Position numbers and translations under genes: made by a program
NCBI RefSeq assembly: GCF_943193205.1
Contig: NZ_CALPDD010000004.1
Location: 1-64,000 of the forward strand
Direction: 5' to 3'
Source: Alistipes muris
Lineage (GTDB): Bacteria; Bacteroidota; Bacteroidia; Bacteroidales; Rikenellaceae
DNA: 64,000 nucleotides
In this document: in pieces, positions 1 through 8,632 of the stretch
Numbering within the stretch: position 1 is the first letter of the stretch
How the letters are laid out: each line of letters starts with the position of its first letter
The notes under the pieces: model-generated
Told to the model about the DNA's origin: nothing
The model's database searches: none
The model's input: only the letters and a program-made list of their open reading frames with translations

Positions 1-186
1 TTTCGATAAGCCGAGTGCAAAGCCAAGTTTACCTGAGCTATGCCGAGGCGAGAAAACCTGCCTGAAAAGGAACGTTTCAACTGTTTGCTAAAACGTTTCA
101 ACAACAACACTGCCAGCGGATTGCTGAATCTGCGGCCGCGCTGGCGGGAGCCGTAACCCACCGCCATTCCGGGCGCAGGCTGCTTT
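1..186. repeat. Dispersed ~185-bp repeat, copy A (continues left of window)
   Basis: This stretch is nearly the same as 11821-12011, with only scattered substitutions and short indels. It contains the motif CCAAGTTTACCTGAGCTATG, an imperfect hairpin at 73-95 (CGTTTCAA / GCTAAAACG), and an end resembling GTCATTCCGGG. It follows the stop codon of the M49 peptidase gene. No coding potential was seen. Because similarity starts at base 1, the left boundary lies outside the window. Confidence 0.85.
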
Positions 187-2202
187 TTAGTTTTTCAGCG
201 GCAGGAACGAATAATTCGTCGAATAGTCCATCATCTGGGCGGCGTAGTCGGTCGGGTAAACAATCTTCACGTCGACCACCTTGCCGTCGCGCTCGACCAA
301 TTCGTAGTCGGGATTGAGGAACCCGCCGTAGGGTTCGATACCCAACGCATAATAGCGCTCGCGGACCTCGGCATGCAGTTCGGGGTCGACCGCCACGGCA
401 TATCGCTCGACCAGCGCGCGCCCGGCTTCATAGTCGCCCTCGGACTTGATGCGCTGGATTTCGCGGAGCATCTCGCCGAAAAGCGCACGCAGTTTCACGA
501 AGTCGTTGACCACAACGTAGCGCTTGCCGTTTTCCTCGACCCATTCGATCACGTTGTCGGCCTTGCCGCGCTCATAGCACCACTCGCAAATCAGCTTGCG
601 GTTGCGCATGTGCGCCTCCTCGACGTTCTTGCCCGGCTCGATGCGCGCCAGCTGGGTCATCATGCCGTTCATGATATACTTGGCATAGCCTGCCCACGCC
701 ACGTCGAGCGAGGGAATCAGTCCGAGTTCCACCATCTTGGGGTCGCCTAAGTAGTAGAGCCCGAACAGGTCGGCGCGGGTCTCTTCGAGGGTCGAACCGT
801 AGCTTTTGAGCTCGCCGCCCGAAACGCCCGGCGCCAGCTGACCCGAACCGTGGCCCAGACACTCGTGGAGGTCGGTGTGGAGGTCGTCGGCCAGCTTGCC
901 GTAGCGCTCCATGCGGTCGCGGTCGTCGGCACGCAGCACGAACTCTTCGTTGAAGCCGTTGCCGTGGGCCGCCATGTCGTAGGCATAGGTGATGTTGTCG
1001 ATGGTCACCGACTTCGAGCCGTACTCCTTGCGTATCCAGTCGGCGTTGGGCAGGTTGATGCCGATGGGGGTGGCCGGGTAGCAGTCGCCGCCGAGCATGG
1101 CCACGGTGATGACCTTGGCCGAAACGCCGCGGACCTCCTTCTTCTTATACTCGGGTGCGGCGGGCGAATGGTCCTCGAACCACTGGGCGTTCTCCGAGAT
1201 GATTTCGGTGCGGCGGCACGCCTCGGTGTCCATGAAGTTCACATTGGCCTCCCACGAAGCCTTGCGGCCCAGCGGATCGCCGTAGTCCTCGATGAAGCCG
1301 TTGACGAAATCGACGTGCGAAAGCGTGTCGCGGACCCAGCGGATGTTGTACTCGTCGAACTTCTTCAGGTCGCCCGTGCGGTAATACTCCACCAGCGCCG
1401 CGATAGTCGATTTCTGCGGTTCGGCAGCCACGGCCTGCGCCTTCTCGAGCCAGCCGACAATGCGTTCGATGGCGGGCGAATACATGCCGCCGACTCTCCA
1501 CACCCGTTCGTAAAGACGTCCGGACGCGTCCTTGGCCAACTGCGAATTGAGCCCGTAGGAAACCGGCTCCGGATTGCCCGCGTCGGCGGCCGCCATCGCA
1601 GCGTAGAACTTCTCGGCCTCGACCTGCGAAACCCCGCAGTAATAGTTGCTCGACGAAGTGAGCAGCAGGTCGTCGCCCGCCCGCTGGTTGAGCCGCGTCG
1701 GGTAGGCCGCAGGGTCGAAAATGGCCGTGCAGACCTCGCCGCGCAGGGCGTTCAGTTCGTCGCCGAACCGCTCCTCGGGGATGGTCTCGATGACCGACAG
1801 CAGATACTCCTCGGTGAACTCCGGGGTGAACTTGTCGTTGGAATAGTGGTGGTGGATGCCGTTGGCGAACCACACCTTTTTGAGGTATTTTTCGAGCGCC
1901 TGCCACTCGGCCGTCGAACGGTCGCCCTCGAAATGCTCATAGACGGTCTCCAAGGTCCGGCGCACGGGCAGGTTGGCCGGGCAGTTCTGGTCGAAAAGGA
2001 TGTCGCGGCCGCACTTGGCAGCTTCGGCAAGATAGAAGACCAGCTCCTTCTGTTCGAGCGGAAGTTCCTCGAAACCGGGGACCTTGTAGCGGATCACCTT
2101 CACGTCGTCGAAACGGTCGACGATCCACGGCTTGTCGCCCTGCTGTGTGCCGCACGAAGCGAACATAATGGCGGAAAATGACATAAGTGCGATTTTTTTC
2201 AT
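187..2202 (-). CDS. M49-family dipeptidyl peptidase III-like zinc metallopeptidase, lipoprotein
   Basis: Predicted 671-residue zinc exopeptidase that releases dipeptides from peptide N termini. The M49 signatures are HECLGH at about 446-451 (zinc histidines and catalytic Glu) followed by GSGQ, and EETRAD at about 473-478 (third zinc ligand). The N terminus has a short basic and hydrophobic segment ending in MFASC (Cys17), a lipobox, so the enzyme is probably anchored in the envelope, unlike cytosolic eukaryotic DPP III. The length fits bacterial members of the family. The gene is monocistronic, convergent with whatever lies left of the window and divergent from panC. A -7-like box lies at 2226-2233. 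The peptide specificity (dipeptidyl or broader) cannot be read from sequence. Confidence 0.9.
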   Translation of the reverse strand: MKKIALMSFSAIMFASCGTQQGDKPWIVDRFDDVKVIRYKVPGFEELPLEQKELVFYLAEAAKCGRDILFDQNCPANLPVRRTLETVYEHFEGDRSTAEWQALEKYLKKVWFANGIHHHYSNDKFTPEFTEEYLLSVIETIPEERFGDELNALRGEVCTAIFDPAAYPTRLNQRAGDDLLLTSSSNYYCGVSQVEAEKFYAAMAAADAGNPEPVSYGLNSQLAKDASGRLYERVWRVGGMYSPAIERIVGWLEKAQAVAAEPQKSTIAALVEYYRTGDLKKFDEYNIRWVRDTLSHVDFVNGFIEDYGDPLGRKASWEANVNFMDTEACRRTEIISENAQWFEDHSPAAPEYKKKEVRGVSAKVITVAMLGGDCYPATPIGINLPNADWIRKEYGSKSVTIDNITYAYDMAAHGNGFNEEFVLRADDRDRMERYGKLADDLHTDLHECLGHGSGQLAPGVSGGELKSYGSTLEETRADLFGLYYLGDPKMVELGLIPSLDVAWAGYAKYIMNGMMTQLARIEPGKNVEEAHMRNRKLICEWCYERGKADNVIEWVEENGKRYVVVNDFVKLRALFGEMLREIQRIKSEGDYEAGRALVERYAVAVDPELHAEVRERYYALGIEPYGGFLNPDYELVERDGKVVDVKIVYPTDYAAQMMDYSTNYSFLPLKN

Positions 2203-2225
2203 GTCGGTTCGGGTTTGTTAACGTG

Positions 2226-2233
2226 CGAAGATA
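2226..2233 (-). promoter_or_regulatory. Putative -7 box for the M49 gene
   Basis: The minus strand reads TATCTTCG, one mismatch from the Bacteroidota -7 consensus TAnnTTTG, 24 bases upstream of the ATG. No convincing -33 element was located. Confidence 0.4.
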
Positions 2234-2302
2234 GCAAAAATCCGGCAAAAGCAGCCCCGACCCGCCGCACAAAAACACCCGCCCGGCGACGGCGAAGCAC
2301 GG

Positions 2303-2333
2303 ATTTTTAATTCTTAATTTTTCATTTTTAATT
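2303..2333 (+). repeat. AT-rich 31-mer repeat, copy 1
   Basis: A 31-base AT-rich sequence (ATTTTTAATTCTTAATTTTT then CATTTTTAATT) occurs here exactly as at 30257-30287, and inverted at 57104-57134. Degenerate copies lie near 51818, 51934, 56613 and 57205. Here it immediately precedes the panC -7 box. Confidence 0.8.
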
Positions 2334-2341
2334 ATCTTTCC

Positions 2342-2349
2342 TACCTTTG
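2342..2349 (+). promoter_or_regulatory. Putative -7 box for panC-panD operon
   Basis: TACCTTTG matches the Bacteroidota consensus TAnnTTTG, 28 bases before the panC ATG. Confidence 0.6.
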
Positions 2350-2377
2350 CCCCGCAACCCGCTTCAAAAGCAGAAAA

Positions 2378-3214
2378 ATGAAGATCCATACGAGCGTCGA
2401 AGCATTCCGCGCAGAGCTGGACAAGGCCGGAGCCGCAGGCATCGGATTCGTTCCGACGATGGGTGCCCTGCATGCCGGGCACCGTTCGCTGGTGGAACGT
2501 GCGCGCCGCGAAAACGACACGGTGGCGGTGAGCGTATTCGTCAACCCCACGCAGTTCAACGACAAGAACGACCTGCGGCGCTACCCCCGCACTCCCGAAG
2601 CCGATGCGCGGCTCCTGGAAGAAGCGGGCGCCGACCTGGTGCTGATGCCGTCGGTCGAGGAGATATACCCCGAACCCGACACGCGGCAGTTCGACTTCGG
2701 ACAAATCGACAAGGTCATGGAGGGCGCCACGCGTCCGGGCCATTTCAACGGCGTGGCGCAGGTGGTCAGCCGCCTGTTCGACATCGTGCGGCCCGCCCGC
2801 GCCTACTTCGGCGAGAAGGATTTCCAGCAGATAGCCGTCATCCGGGCCATGGTCGCGCAGCTGAAACTCCCGGTCGAGATCGTCGAATGCCCCATTGTCC
2901 GGGACGCCGACGGACTGGCCCTCTCCTCGCGCAACCAACTGCTCGACCCTGCGCACCGCGCCGCAGCGCCGCATATCTACGCCACGCTCCGGGCCGCCGC
3001 CGAGCAATCGCACTCGCTGCCGCCCGCCGAGCTGAAAGCGTGGGTCACGGCCGAAATCGAGCGCAATCCGCTGCTCGAAGTCATCTACTACCAGTCGGTC
3101 GACGCCCTGACGATGCAGGAAGTCGCCGCATGGGACGACGCGCCCCGCATCCAGGGCTGCATAGCCGTGCAGGCCGGCCCGATCCGTCTGATAGACAACA
3201 TCCGAATCCGATAA
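2378..3214 (+). CDS. panC: Pantothenate synthetase
   Basis: Condenses pantoate and beta-alanine with ATP to give pantothenate, the CoA precursor; cytosolic. The 278-residue protein has the usual family length. The nucleotidyltransferase signature [10 protein letters not shown] is at 26-35, pantoate-binding VFVNPTQF at about 53-60, GEKD near 145 and the KMSKS-like SSRN near 183. The stop codon overlaps the panD start by one base (TAATG), so the two are translationally coupled, and panD supplies the beta-alanine substrate. Downstream use of pantothenate is represented by coaX at 47.7 kb. Confidence 0.97.
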   Translation: MKIHTSVEAFRAELDKAGAAGIGFVPTMGALHAGHRSLVERARRENDTVAVSVFVNPTQFNDKNDLRRYPRTPEADARLLEEAGADLVLMPSVEEIYPEPDTRQFDFGQIDKVMEGATRPGHFNGVAQVVSRLFDIVRPARAYFGEKDFQQIAVIRAMVAQLKLPVEIVECPIVRDADGLALSSRNQLLDPAHRAAAPHIYATLRAAAEQSHSLPPAELKAWVTAEIERNPLLEVIYYQSVDALTMQEVAAWDDAPRIQGCIAVQAGPIRLIDNIRIR

Positions 3215-3573
3215 TGAAATTCCAGATCGAAGTCATCAAATCGAAAATCCACCGGGTGCGGGTCACGCAGGCCGACCTCAACTACGTGGGAAGCATCACC
3301 ATCGACGAGGCGCTCCTCGAAGCGGCCAACATCATCGAGGGCGAAAAGGTCCAGATCATGGACATCGACAACGGCGAACGCTTCGAGACCTACGTCATCA
3401 AGGGCGAACGCGACAGCGGCTGTATCTGTCTGAACGGCGCCGCGGCCCGCAAGGTGCAGGTGGGCGACGTGGTCATCATCGCTTCCTATGCGCAGATGGA
3501 TTTCGAGGACGCCAAGCAGTTCCGGCCGTGGATCGTCTTCCCCGACACGGCGACCAACAGGCTGATAGGTTAG
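3214..3573 (+). CDS. panD: Aspartate 1-decarboxylase precursor
   Basis: Decarboxylates L-aspartate to beta-alanine for PanC. It is a pyruvoyl enzyme made as a proenzyme that cleaves itself at Gly-Ser. The 119-residue protein shows Lys11, Tyr24 and the cleavage site Gly26-Ser27 in YVGSIT, corresponding to E. coli Lys9, Tyr22 and Gly24-Ser25. The start was chosen at the ATG overlapping the panC stop, because the longer open frame upstream lies inside panC and only the stretch from this ATG aligns with PanD. Four bases separate it from the next gene. Confidence 0.97.
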   Translation: MKFQIEVIKSKIHRVRVTQADLNYVGSITIDEALLEAANIIEGEKVQIMDIDNGERFETYVIKGERDSGCICLNGAAARKVQVGDVVIIASYAQMDFEDAKQFRPWIVFPDTATNRLIG

Positions 3574-3577
3574 GGGC

Positions 3578-4081
3578 ATGGACATCTTCCTCTCCTTTCT
3601 GGCCCTCCTGCTCTCGGTCGTGGGCATCGTCGGGTGCATCGTCCCGGCCATCCCGGGCGTCATCGTCAGCTACGTCGGTCTGCTCTGCGCCTGGGGCGCC
3701 TCCTACTCGCAGTTCTCGGGCTCGGCCATGCTTATCTGGCTGGCCGTCACGCTGGCCGTCACCCTCTCCGACTATTTTCTGCCCGGCTGGATGACCCGCC
3801 GCTTCGGCGGTTCGCGCGCGGGCTCCATCGGCGCCACGGTGGGCGTCTTTGCAGGGCTTTTCTTCGGGCCCGTGGGCATCATCGCCGGACCGTTCGTCGG
3901 TGCCGTGGCGGGCGAACTGCTCAACGACCGCAGCGATTCGGCCAAGGCGTTCCGCGTGGGCATCGGTTCGTTCCTGGCGTTCATCGTCGGGACGGGGCTC
4001 AAGCTCGTCGCCTGCATCGCCATGCTGGCCCTTGTCGTCGCCGACATCTGGGCGCCGTTCAAGGCGTGGATCGTCGGTTAA
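3578..4081 (+). CDS. DUF456 family membrane protein
   Basis: Predicted 167-residue inner-membrane protein of unknown function. Hydrophobic segments run near residues 1-25, 25-45, 50-70, 85-120 (glycine-rich, with FFGPVGIIAGPFVGAVAGEL) and 130-160. The glycine-rich pair of hairpins and overall length match DUF456. It begins four bases after panD and probably shares its transcript, but nothing ties it to pantothenate metabolism. Transcription most likely ends at the hairpin at 4101-4131. Confidence 0.8.
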   Translation: MDIFLSFLALLLSVVGIVGCIVPAIPGVIVSYVGLLCAWGASYSQFSGSAMLIWLAVTLAVTLSDYFLPGWMTRRFGGSRAGSIGATVGVFAGLFFGPVGIIAGPFVGAVAGELLNDRSDSAKAFRVGIGSFLAFIVGTGLKLVACIAMLALVVADIWAPFKAWIVG

Positions 4082-4100
4082 CTTCAGACCTCAATACAAT

Positions 4101-4131
4101 CCGGGGCGCTCTTGCTATAAGAGCGCCCCGG
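4101..4131. terminator. Bidirectional terminator between DUF456 gene and ahcY
   Basis: A perfect 13-bp stem (CCGGGGCGCTCTT / AAGAGCGCCCCGG) with loop GCTAT sits between two convergent genes. Its flank is AT-rich on the plus side (ATTTTCAAT) and less T-rich on the minus side. It can serve both transcripts. Confidence 0.85.
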
Positions 4132-4135
4132 ATTT

Positions 4136-5545
4136 TCAATATCTATAGTGGTCGGCCTTGAAAGGTCCCTCCTCGGGGACCCCGATGTAGTCGGCCTGCT
4201 TCTTGGTCAGGTGCGTGAGCTCGACCCCGAGGTTGTCCAGGTGGAGCCGCGCCACCTCCTCGTCGAGGTGCTTGGGCAGCCGGTAGACGCCCACCTCCAG
4301 CTTCTTCTGCCACAGCTCCATCTGTGCCAAGCACTGGTTCGTGAAGGAGTTCGACATGACGAACGACGGGTGGCCCGTAGCGCATCCGAGGTTGACCAAA
4401 CGGCCCTCCGCAAGGATGAAAATCGAATGGCCGTCGGCAAAGGTGTATTTGTCGACCTGCGGCTTGATATTGGTCTTGCGGGCGCCCGACTTTTCGAGCC
4501 GCGCCATCTGTATCTCGTTGTCGAAGTGGCCGATGTTGCAGACAATGGCCTGGTCGCGCATCCGCTCCATATGCTCCAGCGTGATGATGTCGCAGTTGCC
4601 CGTGCAGGTGACGAAGATGTTGCCCTCGGCCAGCGCGCTCTCGACGGTCTTGACCTCGAAACCCTCCATGGCCGCCTGCAAGGCGCAGATGGGGTCGATT
4701 TCCGTGACGATGACCCGCGCGCCGTACGAACGCATCGACCGCGCGCAGCCCTTGCCGACGTCGCCGTAGCCGCACACCACAACCACCTTGCCCGCTATCA
4801 TGACGTCCGTAGCGCGCTTGATGCCGTCGGCCAACGATTCGCGGCAGCCGTAGAGGTTGTCGAACTTCGACTTCGTGCACGAATCGTTGACGTTGATGGC
4901 CGGAACGAGCAGTTCGCCCGCTTCCTGCATCTGATAGAGCCGATGCACGCCCGTGGTGGTCTCCTCACTCACGCCGCGCCACTCGGCCACGGTGCGGTGC
5001 CATTTCCGGGAGTCCTCGGCCAGCAGCTGCCGGAGCGTGTCGAGGATGACCTCCTCCTCGTAGGACGAGGGAGCGTAATCGAGCGTCGAAGCGTCCTTTT
5101 CGGCCTTGTAACCCTTGTGAATCAGCAAGGTAGCATCCCCGCCGTCATCGACGATCAGCTGCGGCCCCTTACCGTCCGGGAACGACAGCGCCATGGCGGT
5201 ACACCACCAATATTCGGGCAGCGTCTCCCCTTTCCACGCGAAGACCGGAACCCCCGCAGCGGCGATGGCGGCGGCGGCATGGTCCTGGGTCGAGAAGATG
5301 TTGCACGAACACCAGCGCACCTCGGCGCCCAGCTCGACGAGCGTCTCGATCAGCACGGCGGTCTGGATGGTCATGTGGAGCGAACCCATGATGCGCACCC
5401 CCTTGAGCGGTTTCTGCGGGCCGTACTTGCGGCGCACGGCCATCAGACCGGGCATCTCGTATTCGGAAATCGCGATCTCCTTGCGTCCCCATTCGGCCAG
5501 CGACATGTCGGCGACCTTGTAGGGCAATGTAGTATCCAAAAACAT
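4136..5545 (-). CDS. ahcY: Adenosylhomocysteinase (S-adenosylhomocysteine hydrolase)
   Basis: Reversibly splits S-adenosylhomocysteine into adenosine and homocysteine, removing the product inhibitor of SAM-dependent methyltransferases. The 469-residue length is that of the bacterial form with the roughly 40-residue insertion. The NAD-binding motif GYGDVGKG is at 259-266, substrate-site HMT near 57-59, and [11 protein letters not shown] near 220-230; the C terminus ends in the conserved HYRY, where Lys/Tyr contact NAD of a neighbouring subunit. It is the last gene of the operon starting at rsfS, three bases after the riboflavin kinase gene. Confidence 0.97.
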   Translation of the reverse strand: MFLDTTLPYKVADMSLAEWGRKEIAISEYEMPGLMAVRRKYGPQKPLKGVRIMGSLHMTIQTAVLIETLVELGAEVRWCSCNIFSTQDHAAAAIAAAGVPVFAWKGETLPEYWWCTAMALSFPDGKGPQLIVDDGGDATLLIHKGYKAEKDASTLDYAPSSYEEEVILDTLRQLLAEDSRKWHRTVAEWRGVSEETTTGVHRLYQMQEAGELLVPAINVNDSCTKSKFDNLYGCRESLADGIKRATDVMIAGKVVVVCGYGDVGKGCARSMRSYGARVIVTEIDPICALQAAMEGFEVKTVESALAEGNIFVTCTGNCDIITLEHMERMRDQAIVCNIGHFDNEIQMARLEKSGARKTNIKPQVDKYTFADGHSIFILAEGRLVNLGCATGHPSFVMSNSFTNQCLAQMELWQKKLEVGVYRLPKHLDEEVARLHLDNLGVELTHLTKKQADYIGVPEEGPFKADHYRY

Positions 5546-5548
5546 GGT

Positions 5549-5914
5549 TTATCGTAGTTTTAATATGTATTCCTTGTCCTTTGCGATTTGCGCGCGCAGT
5601 TCTTCGACCGAGGCGAAACGCCGCTCGTCGCGGATTTTCCGCCACAGCACCACGGTCATCCGCCTGCCGTAGAGCGAGCCCCCGAAGCCGAACAGATGGG
5701 TTTCGAGCCGCCGTTCGCATCCGCCGACCGAGGGGTTGCACCCCAAATTCGACATGGCGAGGTAACGCACCCCGTCGACCTCGGCCCACGAAGCATAGAC
5801 CCCGTCTTCGGCCGCCACCTCCCCTTGGGCGGAGAGGTTGGCCGTGGGAAAACCCAGCTCGCGGCCGAGCCTGCGTCCGGGCACGACAATTCCCTCGATC
5901 CGCACCGGCTCCAT
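5549..5914 (-). CDS. Stand-alone riboflavin kinase domain protein
   Basis: Predicted to phosphorylate riboflavin to FMN. The 121-residue protein consists only of the flavokinase domain. The ATP/Mg motif GFPTANL is at 21-27, DGVYASW near 37-43 and the catalytic-Glu region ETHLFGF at 71-77. Bacterial RibF is normally about 310 residues with an N-terminal FAD synthetase domain, which is absent here: the preceding gene is a transporter ending one base upstream. Either the two activities are split in this organism or this is a paralogue of a bifunctional RibF elsewhere. It could also have drifted in function, since only the core motifs can be checked by eye. Confidence 0.85.
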   Translation of the reverse strand: MEPVRIEGIVVPGRRLGRELGFPTANLSAQGEVAAEDGVYASWAEVDGVRYLAMSNLGCNPSVGGCERRLETHLFGFGGSLYGRRMTVVLWRKIRDERRFASVEELRAQIAKDKEYILKLR

Positions 5915-5915
5915 G

Positions 5916-7022
5916 TCAGATATTCTCGGTGAGTTTGCGCACCAGCGCGAACTGCGAAAAGAACTCCTTGGCGAAGACGCGCAGCACGGTATAGGAGGGG
6001 ATGGCCAACAGCATGCCCAAAATCCCGGCCAGCGACCCGGCGACGAGGATGACCAGAAAGACCTCCAGCGGATGGGCCTTGACGCGCTCCGAATAGAGCG
6101 TCGGCTGAAGCACGAAATCGTCCATACCCTTGATCACCAGCAGCGTGGCGGCGATGACGAACGCCGTATGGCCCACGCTCGTCCCGGCAATGGGAGTGAC
6201 GATGCCGACGAAGACCGAAATCACGCCGCCGATGAGCGGCCCGGCATAGGGCACGACGTTCATGACCCCCATGACCAGCCCGATGAAAAAGGCGTCGGCG
6301 GCGGCCATTCCGAAGGCCATCATCGCCAGCGACACGGCGAACATCAGGAGCAGGCTTTCGGCCAGAATCCCGGTGAAGTAGCGCCCCAGCAAGAGGGTGA
6401 CGGAATCGAGCGCGCGGGTGATGTTCAGGCGGTAACGCTCGGGAAAAATGGCGGTGACCATCCTGTAAAACAAGTCGTCTTCCTTGAGAAAGAAGAACGT
6501 GATGAACGAAATCGAGAAGACGGCGATGACCGACGAGAAGACCATGCCGAGCACCGACGAAAAGAAATCGTTGAGCGAATCGAGGTCGACCAGCCTGCGC
6601 AGCATGGCGGTAAGCTCCTCGGAGAGCGAAAACGAACTTTCGGGCAGGGCGAACAGCTCCTGCAAGTTGTGCTGTGCCCGGGCTACAGGCTCGCCGATGC
6701 TGTTGATGACCATACCGAAATCGACGTCGGCCAACTGATTTATCTTATTGAAAACCAGCGGCACGAAGAGCGAACACAGCACGGCGGCCACCGTCCAGAT
6801 GACCAGGAGCGTCACCAGCGCCGCCAACGCACGCGGCACTTTCCACTGCCGCACGTGCAACGCCGCCAACCGCTTGACCAACGGGCGCCCCATGACCGCC
6901 AGCACCGCCGACACGAGGATATAAACCACTATCGACGAGAAGTACCACACCAGAAAGAGCACCGCCGCCGCAATGGCCGCCCCGGCCAGGAACTTCAGAA
7001 AGGTCTGCGGAGTAGCCGTCAT
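5916..7022 (-). CDS. AI-2E family (PerM-like) membrane transporter
   Basis: Predicted 368-residue polytopic membrane protein of the AI-2 exporter / PerM family, whose substrates are mostly undefined (some members export autoinducer-2, others exchange Na+ and H+). It has two N-terminal membrane segments (residues about 8-40), one at 65-85, a soluble amphipathic stretch to about 190, then several membrane segments including the family hairpin GLVMGVMNVVPYAGPLIGG. The start was chosen at the ATG overlapping the psd stop (ATGA), because sequence upstream of it is the psd gene in another frame. It belongs to the rsfS-ahcY operon. Confidence 0.87.
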   Translation of the reverse strand: MTATPQTFLKFLAGAAIAAAVLFLVWYFSSIVVYILVSAVLAVMGRPLVKRLAALHVRQWKVPRALAALVTLLVIWTVAAVLCSLFVPLVFNKINQLADVDFGMVINSIGEPVARAQHNLQELFALPESSFSLSEELTAMLRRLVDLDSLNDFFSSVLGMVFSSVIAVFSISFITFFFLKEDDLFYRMVTAIFPERYRLNITRALDSVTLLLGRYFTGILAESLLLMFAVSLAMMAFGMAAADAFFIGLVMGVMNVVPYAGPLIGGVISVFVGIVTPIAGTSVGHTAFVIAATLLVIKGMDDFVLQPTLYSERVKAHPLEVFLVILVAGSLAGILGMLLAIPSYTVLRVFAKEFFSQFALVRKLTENI

Positions 7023-7699
7023 GCCTCGGACTTTTTGGGCAGCCGCGCGATGGGGGTCTGCGAACCGACGGTCGGGTCGCCTATCCCGACGAGCAGCTCG
7101 CTGTTCTTGGGAACCAGCACGTCGACCCGCGAACCGAATTTGATGAAGCCGCAGACGCTGTTCTGCTCGACCTTGTGGCCCACCTCCATGTAGGAGACGA
7201 TGCGCCGCGCGATAAGCCCCGCAATCTGCCGGAACAGCACCCGCTGGCCCGAAGCCATGCGCACCACGGTGGTGGTCCGCTCGTTCTCGGTCGACGACTT
7301 GGGATGCCACGCCACGAGGAAACGGCCGGGATGGTACTTGTAGTACTCCACCTCGCCGCCCACGGGCACCCAGTTCATGTGGACGTTGGTAATCGACATG
7401 AAGATCGAAATCTGCAGCATCTCCTCGCGGAGGTATTCATTTTCGCGGACCACCTCGGTCACCACCACGCGGCCGTCGCAGGGAGCGAACACCAGGTCGG
7501 CATCGTGGATGCGCACGCGCCGCGGTTCGCGGAAGAACGCCACGATGAAAAACCAGAACAACAGCAGGAATATCGTGCTGCACCACAGAAGCGTAGTTGC
7601 TGCGTCGCTGACCAGCAGCCGGTAGAACAGCCACCAAATCAAGAGGCAGACCAGCCCCGAGACGAAGATGATTTTGTAACCTTCCTTATTGATTTTCAT
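7019..7699 (-). CDS. psd: Phosphatidylserine decarboxylase, short form
   Basis: Makes phosphatidylethanolamine from phosphatidylserine. It is a pyruvoyl enzyme that self-cleaves at Gly-Ser; FGSR places this at Gly189-Ser190. The 226-residue protein is the short form typical of Bacteroidota and archaea, with two membrane segments at about 10-30 and 36-56 anchoring it to the inner membrane. Conserved features include APCDGRV near 72 and the region NVHMNWVP near 105-112. It follows cdsA by 15 bases; CdsA makes the CDP-diacylglycerol used one step before Psd, so the pair is a pathway unit. Confidence 0.95.
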   Translation of the reverse strand: MKINKEGYKIIFVSGLVCLLIWWLFYRLLVSDAATTLLWCSTIFLLLFWFFIVAFFREPRRVRIHDADLVFAPCDGRVVVTEVVRENEYLREEMLQISIFMSITNVHMNWVPVGGEVEYYKYHPGRFLVAWHPKSSTENERTTTVVRMASGQRVLFRQIAGLIARRIVSYMEVGHKVEQNSVCGFIKFGSRVDVLVPKNSELLVGIGDPTVGSQTPIARLPKKSEA

Positions 7700-7714
7700 G
7701 GGATACGAGAGGGT

Positions 7715-8602
7715 TTAGCAGACAAGTAACTCGATGCCGAGCGCCCAGCGGCAGAACAGCAGGTATATCAGTGCGAAAGGAGCCGACAGCAGCACCGCGT
7801 CGAAGCGGTCGAGCACCCCGCCGTGGCCGGGAATCGAACGGCCGGAATCCTTGACCCCGGCGGCGCGCTTGAACATCGACTCGGTCAGGTCGCCCAACAC
7901 ACCCGTCGCGGCGACGACCAGCGCCAGACCGCCCCAGGCCCACAGGTTGCCGCCGAACAGCCAACCCGCCGCAATGCCCACGGCGACCGCTCCGGCCAGC
8001 CCGCCGAAGAATCCTTCCCACGACTTTTTGGGCGACAGCCGCTCGAAAAGCCGGTGACGGCCCAGCGCCATCCCCACCAGATAGGCGAATACGTCGTTGG
8101 CCCAAATGATGCACAGGTAGGCCACCGCAATCCACGGGCTCCATCCGGCGGCCGCGGAGACCGCCAGCGACGAAACCAGCCAGCCGAAGCAGACCAGCGG
8201 CACGGCCACGTAGCAGATGCCCAGCAAGGTCGTTCCCACCGAAGCCACCGGGTCGGCGTTCTTGCGGTAGAGTTCGCAAATCAGCATGGCAGGCACCGAC
8301 AGCAGGAGCGGCGCTCCGACAGCGGCGAGCCACCAGTCGCCGAACGCTTTCGGAGCGTCGGGGATGACAGGCAGATAAAACAGGCAGAAAAGGAGCAGAC
8401 CCAGTACGGTACCCAAAGCACGCTGCGGCCGGGCCCCCTTGGCCGCGGCCAGCGCATAGAATTCGAGCATTCCGCCCACAAGCAGCACCGCCAGCAGGAG
8501 GCCGAAACTGATCGGCGACCAAACGACGGCACCCAGCATCACAGCGACCAGCACAAGGCCGCTGAGCGTTCGCACCGCAAGGTTTTTCATTTTATCGTTC
8601 AT
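7715..8602 (-). CDS. cdsA: Phosphatidate cytidylyltransferase (CDP-diacylglycerol synthase)
   Basis: Converts phosphatidic acid and CTP to CDP-diacylglycerol, the branch point of phospholipid synthesis, in the inner membrane. The 295-residue protein has about eight hydrophobic segments and the family signature near the C terminus, with Ser, Lys-Arg, Lys-Asp and HGG-x3-DR in the order expected (from SMFKRAAGVKD to GHGGVLDRFD). It lies 30 bases after ftsH and 15 before psd on the same strand. In E. coli FtsH controls lipid A synthesis; here ftsH and phospholipid genes share a transcript. Confidence 0.95.
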   Translation of the reverse strand: MNDKMKNLAVRTLSGLVLVAVMLGAVVWSPISFGLLLAVLLVGGMLEFYALAAAKGARPQRALGTVLGLLLFCLFYLPVIPDAPKAFGDWWLAAVGAPLLLSVPAMLICELYRKNADPVASVGTTLLGICYVAVPLVCFGWLVSSLAVSAAAGWSPWIAVAYLCIIWANDVFAYLVGMALGRHRLFERLSPKKSWEGFFGGLAGAVAVGIAAGWLFGGNLWAWGGLALVVAATGVLGDLTESMFKRAAGVKDSGRSIPGHGGVLDRFDAVLLSAPFALIYLLFCRWALGIELLVC

Positions 8603-8632
8603 AGGTTCGGTCGGGTTGAAAGGCTGTTGCGA

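Noticed and set aside
850..2181. Long open frame of 443 codons on the plus strand opposite the M49 gene
   Set aside because: It is antisense to a well-conserved metallopeptidase; its composition (His, Val, Gly, Arg) is typical of the reverse complement of GC-rich coding DNA.
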